Source of the DNA: Diogma glabrata
Taxonomy: Eukaryota; Arthropoda; Insecta; Diptera; Cylindrotomidae
Assembly (NCBI GenBank): GCA_963693315.1
Contig: OY856186.1
Coordinates: 75,482,837-75,546,836, forward strand
Direction of reading: 5' to 3'
DNA length: 64,000 nucleotides
Part shown: positions 21,235-32,811 of the stretch, one piece after another
Position numbering within the stretch: position 1 is the stretch's first letter
Layout: every line of letters begins with the position of its first letter
Program-made: the position numbers and the translations under genes
The notes under the pieces: model-generated
The model's input: only the letters and a program-made list of their open reading frames with translations
Told to the model about the DNA's origin: nothing
The model's database searches: none

Positions 21235-22433
21235 GCAAAAAATGAGCTTAGGGAAGGATTCCGATTTGGAAGAACTTTGCAAGGTTTATTGCCGGTAATA
21301 TCCAAAGAAAAATACGAAAAAACGTATCGAGCGTTCACAAACAATGGTGCTGTGAAAAAAAAATTAAAGTGATTGAGGAAAATAAGTTGCTTGCTTATTT
21401 CGATACCGAGATGAAACAATTCCAATCGTCAACTACATGGCGCATTTACTCAATGTTTAAATCCACGTTGAACGTGGAGAACAAAATCGATATCTCAAAA
21501 TTCAACAATTTACGAGTTCTTTTGAAGCGTAAAAATGACAATTATTTTGCGAAGAAACCAAGAATCTTCACCATTGCAGAAATCTACAAACTCCTGTAGG
21601 ACGCTCCCGACGATGTTTATTTGGCTACGAAGGTAAAATTTGCTGATAATTTTTTTGTTTCATTTTCCTAACCTCACAATTTTAAGGTGGCCCTTATTGT
21701 CGCTGTCTATGGTGCTTGTCGACGAAGCGAATTGTTGCATTTGATCGTAAAGGATGTCGAATACATGGACAATGGCATTAAAATTACCGTACCGAAAACG
21801 AAAACCAAAATCATTCGACAATTTGTCATCAACGAAGGAAGTGATCGGGACGTAAATTTGGTTGACATTTTCAAGATGTATTCAGGACTACGTCCTGATG
21901 GCGTTATCACCGACAGATTCTTTTTGGGTTTTCGTAAAGGCAAATGCATCAAACAGCCGATCGGCATTAACACGATTGGAGGCTATCCGAAGACAATTGC
22001 AATTTTCTTGAATCTTTCGTCACCGGGTGAGTACACTGGTCAATGCTTCCGTCGATCGTCTGCATCCTTGTTGGCAGGTTCGGGTGTGAATTTAACTACA
22101 GTTAACCAACATGGTGGTTGGGAGTCTGATAGTCTGATAAGGTTACAGAAAAATACACTCAACAATAAACGTAAAATTGCTGACAGCATCATGGGTTCGA
22201 AAATTGTTAGAGCTGATAACGTTTCCACGACCTCATCAATCACTGCTCAATCCAGTGAATCAATCATTGAAAATGGCAATGTTTCAGCCGGTACAACTGT
22301 TACAATAATTTCGAGTCAAACAAGCCGAACAAACTTGCAAGTGGTTGGAGAGCCTTTGCCACAACCACCGATTCCTGGAGGATATTCATTCAATAACTTG
22401 CACAACTGCTCTTTCTACTTTGGTCAAAAGTAA
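21235..22433 (+). pseudogene. Crypton-type tyrosine recombinase, two exons, broken
   Basis: The N-terminal core-binding part runs GLLPVISKEKYEKTYRAF (from 21283), shifts frame in an A-run at 21354-21363, and continues LLAYFDTEMKQFQSSTTW and IYSMFKSTLN (21390-21480). A TAG at 21597-21599 interrupts it. A 54-bp GT-AG intron (21633-21686) joins it in frame to the catalytic domain: GACRRSEL (first Arg), YTGQCFRRSSASLL (Arg; the usual His before CFRR is Gln) and HGGW. The catalytic Tyr expected about 10 residues later is not in frame, because an 8-bp tandem duplication (22123-22138) disturbs the reading. The C-terminal 80 residues are Ser/Thr-rich. The enzyme would cut and rejoin DNA as phage integrases do; this copy is inactive. 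Confidence 0.85.
21633..21686 (+). other. 54-bp intron in the recombinase gene
   Basis: Donor AAG/GTAAAA and acceptor TTTTAAG; removal joins LATK to VALIVAVYGACRRSEL in frame, matching the domain order of the family. Confidence 0.7.
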
Positions 22434-23147
22434 TGTTTTCATTCATTTCTACTTTATTAATAAAAATGTTTACCAACACAAACGCACCGTTTCGTCTTTT
22501 CAAATGGCAGCAGTGCGGAAATGAAAAAGCAGTGCTGAAATGAAAAATCAGTGCGGAAATAACTCACTTTTTCACACTCAAACGAGTTTCGATATATGTC
22601 GTATTGTGGTACTCGAGTGCAGAAAACAACTTAACGTATGAAAGTTTAGGTTTAGTAAAAATAACACGAAAGTACAATGCGTTTTTTAATTATTGAACAA
22701 TATTTAAAAAAATACAATAATTTTGGCGGCACAGTTCACAAATTTAGTGCAAAATATTATGGTCAGCATGTTAATTTAACTTCGTCAACTAGAAAGCTAT
22801 TGAAAAGTAATTGAAAATTTAGAGAAGTAATTGAGTAATTGAAAAATTCAGAAACAGTTGGTTTATTTAATGCAAGTAAGCAACATTCATCGGACATCGG
22901 TTGTAACATAGACGTTGAATTCGGTAAGAGAGCGATCACTATGATGAAAATGATTTTAGGACCAACATGACATGGCGTTAAAATTAGTTCAGTTCAGAAT
23001 GATCATGAATAGGGAATTCGTTTCAAATGTATGTTGACTTCGAAGAACCATTTCCATAATATAGTTTTGGCGACTTGTGCACGAATATTTACTAAATATT
23101 GTGTCACTCTTTTAGATTTTTTTTTAATTTTGTACCGCGGAGCGACC

Positions 23148-23222
23148 TACTAAGAGAAATTCTTATGCAAGTGAAACTTGAATGGAATGAGAAATTCTTG
23201 TGCAAGTGAGACTTGAATGCAA
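23148..23222. repeat. 38-bp tandem duplication
   Basis: gagaaattcttatgcaagtg ... and gagaaattcttgtgcaagtg ... are adjacent, differing at a few bases. Confidence 0.8.
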
Positions 23223-23984
23223 CATTATTTGGGCATATGGTTATTCTAGGTAACGAGCAATCTCTTGCAGTTTTGAAAAAATACTTGTTGCGCCTTCTTT
23301 TTATCAGCGTTTAGATTTTTTAGGTGGTTATATAATGTGGTTCTGCTTTACTGACTGTATGAACGGTCATTCCATTCTTTACAACGTCTAGAACGCATTT
23401 TTCCTTTCATCAACAAAATACAAAAAATTAATTTTAACCAAGATCTTCATTCGGTACAAAAGTATTTCATACAAGTCCCTAATTCGGATCGAGCGGTCCA
23501 CATTAGAGACATCGATGCGATTTTTAAACATTGAGTTCTTTCTAAAGCTTAGTTAAAAAAAACCTGGCATATCAATTATTTTTAATTACAAATACCATCA
23601 GAAACAAGCTGGCCTTAGTTGGACCTACACTTTTTTGTTTAGTTTAATGCGAATTTTATCAAAAAACATGCCCATCGAATAGTGAATTCAGTTAAGCGTT
23701 TCAACAAATTCATTTTCAAAAACTAAGAAATATATTTAGAAAAACCTAGATCCGAATTCGCTCAGGTTGAAAATACGTCTAGTCTGGTATTAACTGTAAT
23801 TAAAGTTTTAATTTTACTGATTTTTTTGTAATAGTAAATTCGAATAAAAAATTGCGAGGATTTGAACTTAAATTGGATCGCACCGATCCACAATTGGGCA
23901 AGATCGAAAATACGATGTACATAATGTGAACCTACTCAAATTATACCTTAATTATTTTTTTTTTGAAAATAAAGATTTTTTAGG

Positions 23985-24178
<194 letters not shown>

Positions 24179-24492
24179 AAAAAAAAATAAGTTATATTAC
24201 ACAGTCTTAAAAGCTTATTTTAGTAAGGCACGTTCCTTAAGAAAAAATTAACAAAATGTCAATTTGACTATTTTGTATTTTGTACTGCCGACGCAGTGAA
24301 TATCTAAGTGATAAAACTAATGTTTGTAAGTATTTTATCCCGCTCAAAATCTGACACAGGCAATATTGGACTTGAATTTATATTTCTTGATAATCTAAAC
24401 ATTTGAACACCCATCATTTTTCTTATTTTGAACAAATTTCTGTTAGACGATCCACAATTGGTACAACGATCCACATTATGGACGTTTACCTT

Positions 24493-25015
24493 ATTTAAAA
24501 TAAATCTCATTCTGTTGTTAGGAAAATCTTAACGTGTAGTGTCCCAATCACCGTGAAATTGTTTGCAAATATTTTTTCTTTGTTTGAATAATAAACTGCC
24601 AACTTCGAGATGAGGTTGTCATTACTTCAATTTTTTCGCTGCACCCATATGTATAATAATGGATGATAGCAAGTCTTGAAGTGACACTCAACCAGAAAAT
24701 GGATCGAATTCTTAAAATTAGTACAGTTGGAAGACACTTGAAAACAACATCAACGGCAAAAAAATGCCACAGAGATATCACATATTGCAGTACAATATTT
24801 TTTATGATAATTAAGCCGGATGTTGATAAAATTGAAGTTATTTTAAATATAGAATTAAAGGTATCTCTAAATAGAGAAATATACTAGAGTACGTGATCTG
24901 TTAAAGGAATTAAATTTGCCAGCTGTTTCCAGTAACGTGACTTACAACATAAAGGAGCAATAGTCGGATTACATTTTTTTTATTAAAAACATTTGTTGTC
25001 ATAGGGCTTACAATA
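24493..25015. other. AT-rich DNA, nothing recognised
   Basis: No supported feature. Confidence 0.4.
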
Positions 25016-26555
25016 TTTTTTTTTATCCAAAGTTAGGCATGTTTAATGTTAATTATAATAAATTATAAATTAACGTCTCTGAATATCCGAAGATACCATG
25101 CCAACTAAGGATAAGAATGGAGGATTAAACACATCAGGGAAAACTCATGAAGGTAAGGCATTCCAAAGATGAGAGACTCTGTTGAACGTGAATTTTCACG
25201 TTGAAAGGCTTAAGTTCTACACCTAAGTATTTGAACCGTATAAAGATGAGTCGCCACATTTGCTCTGGAGTGTCGTGATAGGCTTGCAGATTTAGGTAAA
25301 ATCGATTTGATAGTAAAATCAGCAACACTTCTTCTGTGCTGCAAAGAATTAAGATCGTTAGTAAGATTGGAGTTACCAATAAGTTTAATAGCTCTTCGCT
25401 GTACAGAATCAAGGCAATTTAGACTACTCAAGTATGCGTTACATCCACCCTATATGTGAGAACAGTATTCCATGCAAGGACGTATAAAGAATTTTAAACT
25501 AAATAAAAGAAGTTGTTCGCTATTGAAAAACTTGCGAGGTTGCCCTAACTTCCTAGCTTTTGAACAGCATTCTTAACCAGATTAAAAATATGAGAATTCC
25601 ACTTCATATTATGTATTTTCAATCTCAACTGCTATCTAGCCATTTTTCATATTTCAGGACAAATAATCCCTTTCTTATATGACAAATAGAAGATTTTAGT
25701 GAGGATTGGTGCTAGGTAGCTCCCTAGCGAATGTTTTAAGTATAATTGGAGGAATAAAATCAGGACCTGTTGCTTTGTTTGTATTAATTTGTAAAAGCAT
25801 TTTTCGAATAATGTTTTTACGAAAAATTATCCGCCTCATTTTTCAAGAAAGTTTAGGAATAGTTTTAGGTTGGAAATTAGGTTCTTTTAAAGTAGAATTT
25901 ATAGAGAAATAACGCCCAAGCAAATTAGCTTTCTCTTTTGGATCCATGACAGGTACATCTCTATCAACAAGAGGTGGTAGAGAAGATTTACGAAAAATGA
26001 TTTGGACAGCCTTTACGGCTTTATAGAAATTGCGCGAACCCGTCGGATGATAGATGCTCTTTTCCTATTAAATAAATGTTTTTCTTCATCTATTATCTTA
26101 CGACATACATTTCTCTCTTTTCGGTACTGTCTAAGGTTTTCATCAGTTTTATTTTGATTAGACTTTCGTAAAGCCTTTTTTTTAACTTTTATAGCTTTTT
26201 TGCGTTTACTCGAAAACTATAGATCTTTGGAAGCCTTTGAAATCATCAGGTTATTAGGAACAAATCTGCGCATATCATCGATTATAGATTCAGAAAAATT
26301 TGACGTAGCTATGTATGGGTCTTGGACGGTAAGGCGATAACGTACGTATCCAAGGAAACCATTTAAAATAACTTTTAAGCGCTTGCCAATCCGCAGCTTT
26401 GTAATCCCAAACATGAGGAGTATTTGCTTTAAATTGTTTCGGAATTGGTATATTTAGTTGTGTGGATCAAATTATGATCTGAACCATAAAATGATTCTAA
26501 TATTTTAAATTGGACCACGTACGGATCGTTTGTCAAAAATAAATCACTCTATAAA
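25016..26555 (-). mobile_element. CR1-like LINE, 3' 1.5 kb with internal deletion (copy 3)
   Basis: The minus strand keeps the ORF2 order. End of EN: SDLFLTNDPYVV, FYGSDHNLI, then ATSNFSESIIDDMRRFVP. Linker: AIKVKKKALRKSNQNKTDEN and QYRKERNVCRKIIDEEKHLF. RT N-terminus: GSRNFYKAVKAVQ, PKEKANLLGRYFSINS, NKATGPDFIPPIIL. The palm with YADD is deleted at about 25690-25620. The thumb region follows: FIRPCMEYCSHI, LDSVQRRAIKLIG, LQHRRSV, RVSHLWNALP. It ends in the family 3'UTR and a poly(A) seen as T-run at 25016-25024. Multiple stops and shifts. 5' truncated at about 26555. Confidence 0.88.
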
Positions 26556-26571
26556 TCACAAATAAATCATT

Positions 26572-26627
26572 ACACTCACAACAACACATGGAAACCTTCT
26601 AAAACCTAGGTCCCACTGACAACAATA
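26572..26627 (-). repeat. Short dispersed repeat (copy 2)
   Basis: cacaacaacacatggaaacc ... aacctaggtcccactgacaa matches 18460-18520 in the same orientation. Confidence 0.55.
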
Positions 26628-26759
26628 TGCCTTTTGAGTAAACACTAAATCTTATCACCAAATAAAATATGGCATAGACCAATGATGGAAATGAAAAAAG
26701 TAAAATAAGACGTATACGGAATTTTTTTAAAAAATTTGCGAAAACAGTACTAAAATGTA

Positions 26760-27239
26760 ATTGCCAATAATCCAGCTAGTTAGTGGCATATTCCTTGATC
26801 ACGTGACACGCTGTTGTAAAACTTTCAAACTGATTTCCTCCTATACGCCAGGAAAGCGCATAGAAAATCAGTTCAACAAAACTTTGACGGAAAAAGCGAA
26901 CACAAGAAGATTTGTATCCAAGTTATCAACCAACATGCGGCTAATGGAAAATTGAAAGAGAGCAAAATCTGACAAAAGATTTCCATCCAAGATTCCCAGT
27001 TTTCAAAAATGAAAGCAACGACCTTACAACAAAACAACGTAATGTGCTGAGAGCATGGTGATCCCACTTTCAAGATCTATTGAATAGGACGAATGAAGTC
27101 CATCCTATTAAAGCAATTGCTCGTCAAATGAGGATATTCTTGTCCCTTATCCAACAATAAAAGAAGTCAAACTAAACAAACTTCAACAATCTGAAAAATA
27201 GCAATGAAATCCCCAGGTATCGATGGAATGCCGTAGAAC
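26760..27239 (+). pseudogene. RTE-like LINE copy 2, part upstream of the RT palm
   Basis: Plus-strand frames carry HFQDLLNRTNEV, DILVPYPTIKEVKLNKLQ and, after a frameshift, IAMKSPGIDGMP. These match the RTE/Dong-type linker (HF..LLN..) and RT motif 1 (K.PG.DG.P.E). The sequence stops at a hAT element (27240) and resumes at 28946. Confidence 0.7.
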
Positions 27240-27416
27240 CAGGGTTGAAAACAGCCATGACTTTTTTAAAAGTCAATGACGCCGGACTTTTTTGATTTAA
27301 ATCAGATCTTTTTATTTAAATCAGACTTTTGGGATTTAAATTAGATTTTTTTGAGATTTTTTATTTAAACAACAGGTTTTAATCAGTATACTAATATTTA
27401 ACTCGACTGAAGGTGC

Positions 27417-28275
27417 TTATATTGCCCATATACTTATAAACAAATGCAAGAAAATTATATTAATGTTGTCCTGCATAAATTTTATTGGCCTATTATTTTC
27501 CTCTAATAACAAAATAATTTCTTTAAAAAACCTCATTTTTTGACTAAGCAGAAAGACAATATAATGAGATGGTATTGAGCTATGAGTTTTATCTTCATCG
27601 TCAATCAAAATTTGCCTTATTAATGTCTTCTCTAAAGTTTTCAAAGTTAATTCAGTCTGGTAATTTCGATTTATTATTTTTACTGCTCAGTGCTCTTGCA
27701 ATAGGTTTTAGAACATTTTTTGATTTCTTTAGCTCCCTGTTTAACGAGAAAATTCTTATACATTTTTCAACTATTTTGTCAAAATTAGGGTTTTCTTTTT
27801 TTTCTTCTGCGAGAACTCACCTATTTCGTGTTTGCCAAATTCGAATTATGTATATCGTATTTGAATCGTAGTTTGAATTTCATCAAACTTCACTATAGAG
27901 AATAAATAGCCTTTTTCATGGGATATTACGAATTTTTAAATATTTGGTTTAACCAAGATGTCTTAAACGAACAGATTAGATATATGAGCTGCGCATCTTG
28001 ACGATATTATAAGATATTCTGAGGTTCTATATATATTTTGTCGCATATTTATCGTGTTACTTGCATTATCGGTTACAAACGACGTAATTTGATCATTAAA
28101 TTTTCCCACAAACAATAGATTGGTTATATTTCACAATCCTCAAACGTCAAGTTTTGTTTTTTGGACAACATTAACGATCATTTGGTTTTCTCTTCATGAT
28201 AAACCTGATCAAATAATTTACTTCCTATCGTTGTTCGATTTGGTGGCATATATCCAGACTTCACATCCTTTTACA
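27417..28275 (-). pseudogene. hAT transposase remnant
   Basis: The minus strand has VKSGYMPPNRTTIGSKLFDQ (near 28250-28195), SFVTDNASNTINMRQ (near 28085-28040, with the second catalytic Asp) and SSRCAAHISNLF (near 28000-27966). These are in hAT order: the PP.R...S..L.D block, TDN.SNM and C.AH.LNL. A further open piece, KTLEKTLIRQILIDDEDKT, lies at 27644-27560. Frames shift and stops intervene. The enzyme would be a DDE-type cut-and-paste transposase. Confidence 0.8.
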
Positions 28276-28767
28276 TTCTAGATTTTCAAGTGTTGTTCGT
28301 TTGTTGAAAAAGTGAAACGTGCAACTTTAAGAAGATCAATTTCATGTGTTTTTATTTTTTGTGGTAGTTAATGACTACAAAATTTTGTCATATTTTCTGT
28401 ACCAACTTTTACCATGACTGATAAGCCTGATCTTAATTAATCCAGGTTAGCTTTAGAGTCCGCTGTTGTTGTTGTAGCGACGGGTACGGAGTTAATACTC
28501 TTCCATGTCTAATTTCAGGAATTCTGCTACTATCCTTGGGTGGTACCACAAATCTCTGCCGTACTTTAGTTTTTTTATGCATTAGATGGCACGAGGATTT
28601 TGTTAAATTTTCAACAGGAAAATTCGAATTATTTATTTTCAAAATGTGACACTGACGACTACAAATTCGTTAGAACTAATTCAGAACAATGAACATAGTT
28701 TTCTACGAAAATTTATTGGTTGACGTTAACTGTTATATATCGATAATGTAGTAATAAATTATTGGCC

Positions 28768-28847
28768 TATATACATTGGCGTGGAAATATATACACTGGC
28801 GTGGAAATATATACACTGGCGTGGAAATATATACACTGACGTTACAA
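28768..28847. repeat. 20-bp tandem repeat, about four units
   Basis: The unit acactggcgtggaaatatat repeats between 28772 and 28846. Confidence 0.92.
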
Positions 28848-28945
28848 TATTTGATGCTTTATGTAAAAACATAATAGTTTTATTTTAAACAAATTGATTT
28901 AAATCAGTTACTTTAAATCGTTTGATTTAAATCATGCCAACCCTG

Positions 28946-29543
28946 CGCATAATTAATTAAAAATAGAGTAACAGCTCTTGTCTCACGTATATACGCTATC
29001 ATCGGTTGCGATCCTTTGCAGCTAACGTCAGGTGATCGACAAGGTGATACATACGTGCCCATACTATTTAATTTGTGCTTGAGTACGTGGTAAAAAAAAA
29101 GCCAAATCGAGATACAAAATTGCATCTTTAAGAAATCTAGTCACATTCTTGGCTATGCTAAACGTCGAAGCAGAACGTGTGGAAAACTTTAAATATTTTG
29201 GGTCTGCAATAACATCGTCAAATGACATACTCAAAACATCTTTAGCGGTCGTATTATCTCACACTTTCCAAACGATTAACTCGACCTGTGCTAACCTTTG
29301 GAAGTGAAAGCTGTACACTGACGACCAACAATTTATGGTCTCTGCAAAGTTGCCGAATGAAAAATGAAAGTGATTTCTTCTTGGAAGCTGCGATGTAATC
29401 GGATTCATTAAATCCAGATTAGATTGTTTGGTCATGTAGGGAGGACTCGTTAGGAAGACTGATAAAAGAAAGTATCCCAAGAACAACAACATGGGTAGCG
29501 ATTTTGTACCATTATTTCTCCTAGAGCAATAAAAGGAGAATAT
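28946..29543 (+). pseudogene. RTE-like LINE copy 2, RT palm to 3' domain
   Basis: Continuation after hAT element 1: SGDRQGDTYVPILFNLCL is motif B (29020-29075). NVEAERVENFKYFGSAITSS (29160-29220) and DVIGFIKSRLDCLVM (29390-29435) are the downstream blocks. Motif C is lost. hAT element 2 ends the segment at 29552. Confidence 0.75.
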
Positions 29544-29867
29544 ATACAATTCAAGGTTGGCAAATATCATGATATTTATATAAATATCAAAATATCCGAT
29601 ATATATCTGATATTTATTTTTGAATCAGTTGTTTATCTTAAATATAATAAAATATGTGGCCATTTCCACACTCCTTCGTTTCTTACCTCTTCACCTATAA
29701 ACTAAGTTCAAATATGGCAACTTCAATTCAGTTTTTATAGGCAATTTATCAAGCCTTTCGTCTATATATTCGATTGCACAAGTCCGAGAATACGCTCGCT
29801 CACTTTGTCTTGTTTATTTTGTCAAGTTACATTATCAATACCCATACAAGTTTGTACAACTTTTCCA

Positions 29868-30325
29868 TTAATGGTCCATTACCGGCGACCAGTAATGCAA
29901 CAATGGTCGAGTACTGACAACTGGACCATTAACATAATGTTACTGGATGATAACTTCGAACAATAAATGACTGCCATTCAAGGGCCAGAGAAAAAAGCCA
30001 GCAATAGCCCATACAAGGAAATAGAATTGGTCCAGTAATGGTCAATTTCTGGCGGCCAAATATTTCAACAATGACTCGGCACTGGCAACCACGACTCATA
30101 GTACTGGTAACTATGACTCGGCCACTAACATAATTTTATTTGTTAATAATTTCGGACAATAAATGACTGCCATTTATTTTCCAGAGAAAAAAACAATATT
30201 GAGCCATACAAGGTTGTACACTGTACAGCTGACCCAGTAACGGACAAATAATGATGACAAATATTGCAGCAATGGCCGAGTACTGGCAACCGTGACTGGG
30301 CCATTATAAAATATCTTATGTTTCA
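29868..30325. repeat. Diverged tandem array A in hAT element 2
   Basis: About three units of 160-200 bp, each with ggtcca(g)taatgg, caacaatg(g)(a)c(t)cg, tactgg(c)aac, caataaatgactgccatt and ccagagaaaaaa. Rich in TGGCC/CCAGT motifs. Confidence 0.7.
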
Positions 30326-30436
30326 ATTTAAATAAATTAAATACAAAATAATTAAACCTGGACAGCTATAGGTGAAATTTTGCAACATATATATTTCTAA
30401 AATGGATATTACTCTAGTGAATTTTAGCCAAATGAC

Positions 30437-30745
30437 AAAGATCGGCCAATTCATAGTTCAGTACTGGCCCAATAACAATAGCCAATTAATGTTAACTATT
30501 GGCGTGCATTACTTGGCCATTTAAAGTAAAATAAACAGGCTAGTTTTATAAACCGTAAATCGGGTGATTCATGGTTCTATAGTTATGGCTCAATAACAAT
30601 AGCCAATTACTGTTTACCAGTGCTTGGCCATTCAAAGTTAATTAAATACTGGCTATTTTCTGTCAACGATAGATCGACCGATGAGTGGTTCTAGTACTGG
30701 CATAATAATAAAAGTCGAATACTGTTAACCATTAATGGACCAGTG
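30437..30745. repeat. Diverged tandem array B in hAT element 2
   Basis: Two to three units near 120 bp, each with ggttc(t)agtactggc, aataacaatagccaattact and cttggccattcaaagtta. Confidence 0.7.
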
Positions 30746-30959
30746 TTTGCCCGTATTTCAAACTCTGGAAAACCCTGCTTAAGTAGTAATTTCATTCTAC
30801 CACACCATTGGTGGAGTTTCTAAACTGAGATTGAAATGCATATTTTGAAAATGGTGTAATTTCAGCTAAACGCGCCATTACAAACGGAATGAAGTCTGAA
30901 ATAATTATATTTAAGTAAAGAAGTATATGCTTCTTCTCTTTGGTGGTTCTTCAAACGTT

Positions 30960-31198
30960 TACCTAAAAATCATTGGTCAAGCATACATTAGCTAGGTGCA
31001 TCTGAGGACATGTTTCTCAAAGAAATGTCTCCTTCGATAAAAAAGTTTCTTAACTTCTACAGGTTGCTCTACTTTAAGATCGACTTCCAGTTTATGCCAA
31101 ATTTCAACAACAACGGCAATAGTCGTTTTATATTTTTGAGTTCGGTCTAAAGCGACTGCTATGGTCTTTAGATAATAAAGCATATGTTTAGCATGCAT
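30960..31198 (-). pseudogene. hAT transposase C-terminal remnant
   Basis: The open segment has YYLKTIAVALDRTQKYKTTI, VVVEIWHKLEVDLK and HFFEK. This pattern (L.P.A.ALD.LQ, then A...W..L, then HFLANML.P.Y) is found near the C-terminus of hAT transposases. Too short to be functional. Confidence 0.55.
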
Positions 31199-31468
31199 TA
31201 CAATATTTATGTCATAAGTTTAGTTATGTCAGAATTTATGTCAGCTTGAAGGTCTTACTCTTGGCATAGCTGAACCAGATTACCACGATTTGGCACGCGT
31301 TTTGCGGGCAGTGCTCCAACAGTTTTTCAAATTTTAGGTAGGAATAGTTAATAATTTCTTTTTTATAAATATCATGATATATATCAAGGAATAAATATCG
31401 TGATATATATCAATGATATATATCGGATATATATCATTGATATATATCATGCCAACCTTGATACAATT

Positions 31469-31907
31469 GTCTTTGATTGATCCATAAAATGTAAATATGT
31501 CACGTGGCCATAAATGTCACGTCGCTGATTGGTTCGATTTGTATTGTATTTGAATTTATCTTGAGGAGTGTGAGTATATAGACTTTTTTTTAGTTTTCCC
31601 GGGAGAGATAATTCTTTACAATAGAGAGATAACAGGAGAGGTAATGGTACAAAATCACTACCCTGGCGTTCGTCGGAGAGAAGACCCAGACGTGATGACA
31701 TAATCCAACACCTTAGTGATAGGATGTCAAAACTGGGGCTAACTAATACGAGATAAGCGTAAGCTGATTGCATAATCTTATGGAGAAAAAAATTCTTCCA
31801 TAGAATGTAAACGCCAGAGAGAGTCACTATGTTCACAATAAAACTATCAAAACTACCGGTTATACCAATATGTACCGGTAATTCCGATTTCAGTTTCTCA
31901 TGCAACA
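31469..31907. other. Unassigned DNA between hAT element 2 and a pogo-like MITE
   Basis: May contain more of the interrupted LINE. The block aatggtacaaaatcactacc (31637-31660) is a short inverted match to 29490-29520. No gene supported. Confidence 0.35.
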
Positions 31908-31909
31908 TA

Positions 31910-32082
31910 CAGTGAAACTTCCATAATTCGAACCACCAAAAGCCATCAATTTTAGTTCGATTTAGGGAAATTTCGAAATATAGAAACGATTTATAAAGAA
32001 ATTCAAAATTTAAATTCGAAATATTTATACGATTTATAGAGAAATTCGAATAATAGAAGTTCGATTTATGGAAGTTTGACTG
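31910..32082. mobile_element. 173-bp pogo-like (Tc1/mariner) MITE
   Basis: Ends CAGTGAAACTTCCATAA and complement of CAGTCAAACTTCCATAAATC, flanked by TA at 31908-31909 and 32083-32084. CAGT.AAAC..CCATAA.TCGAA is the familiar end of Tigger/pogo-type elements. Confidence 0.88.
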
Positions 32083-32658
32083 TATGACAATGGCAAAATA
32101 ATACAATATAAACATATTCATAGAAAATGTAATTAAATTTTTTTATTGAAAAAGAAATATAATTTGTAGTCATTCCATATTAAATACAAAATTAATTTTT
32201 GCTATTAATACCGTTTTGGGGATTATTTAAAAGCTTAATTTGTAAGCAGAATTAATCGTTTAACATGTGAACGTGCTAAGATTTTATATCAAAGTAATCA
32301 TTGGAGTTGGCAATCGATTTTTATTTTATTTTGGTCCAACGTCCACCTGTAATGAATTTTGTCCAACGGATACCGCACAGAGTGGACAAGTTATTATAGA
32401 AGAAGCATAACACACCAAATATAAAATTTAATAACATTCAAAATAAAAATATGTTTACTAGCTAGGTAGGAGTGATAGTTCTCATAAAAAAAGTAGTTCT
32501 AAATTAACCAATGGTGGATCGGTCATTATTGTGGTCGTTCATAAGAACTAGAGATTATATTCAAGATAAGACGATAGTCTACGTCTACAACGACATTGAG
32601 CTATCTGAATAACGTGAGTGTTCGTTTAATTATCACACTTCAAAGAAGTAATCACTAT

Positions 32659-32808
32659 TAGTGTATTCTTTTTCGACTGTACTGAACAAGTTCCAACAGC
32701 GAATTATCGAATTTTGTATTCTTTTGGGATGAATCTCAATACAAAAAAAATAATTCGGTGTTGAAACTGTACTGAAATTTGTTCGGTACAGCCGAAAAGA
32801 ATACACTA
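32659..32808. mobile_element. 150-bp MITE, TAT target duplication
   Basis: TAGTGTATTCTTTTTCGACT at the left is inverted at the right (ccgaaaagaatacacta). TAT flanks at 32656-32658 and 32809-32811. An internal ...gaacaagttccaac / gttgaaactgtactg part extends the palindrome. Confidence 0.8.
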
Positions 32809-32811
32809 TAT

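Larger units (their letters stand above)
27240..28945 (-). mobile_element. hAT element 1, 1.7 kb, GATTTAAATC subterminal repeats
   Basis: Left end CAGGGTTG, right end CAACCCTG (28938-28945). Both ends carry several GATTTAAATC palindromes (27293-27375 and 28890-28935). Flanking octamers cgtagaac and cgcataat agree at 5 of 8 positions, so any target duplication is decayed. It interrupts the RTE-like LINE and contains a degenerate hAT transposase. Confidence 0.8.
29552..31460 (-). mobile_element. hAT element 2, 1909 bp, perfect 8-bp target duplication
   Basis: Ends CAAGGTTGGCA and TGCCAACCTTG. ATACAATT occurs at 29544-29551 and 31461-31468. Both ends have runs of the palindrome GATATATATC. The interior holds a short transposase C-terminal remnant and two diverged tandem arrays. 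Confidence 0.92.

Noticed and set aside
29486..31685. Short inverted match (aatggtacaaaatc.ctacc) on both sides of hAT element 2
   Set aside because: Only about 40 bp with gaps; true ends and 8-bp duplication of the hAT lie inside it, so it is probably coincidental or older.
31447..32121. 224-codon open frame on the minus strand
   Set aside because: It spans the end of hAT element 2, unassigned DNA and a whole pogo-like MITE; no domain, biased to Phe/Ile/Ser as AT-rich chance frames are.
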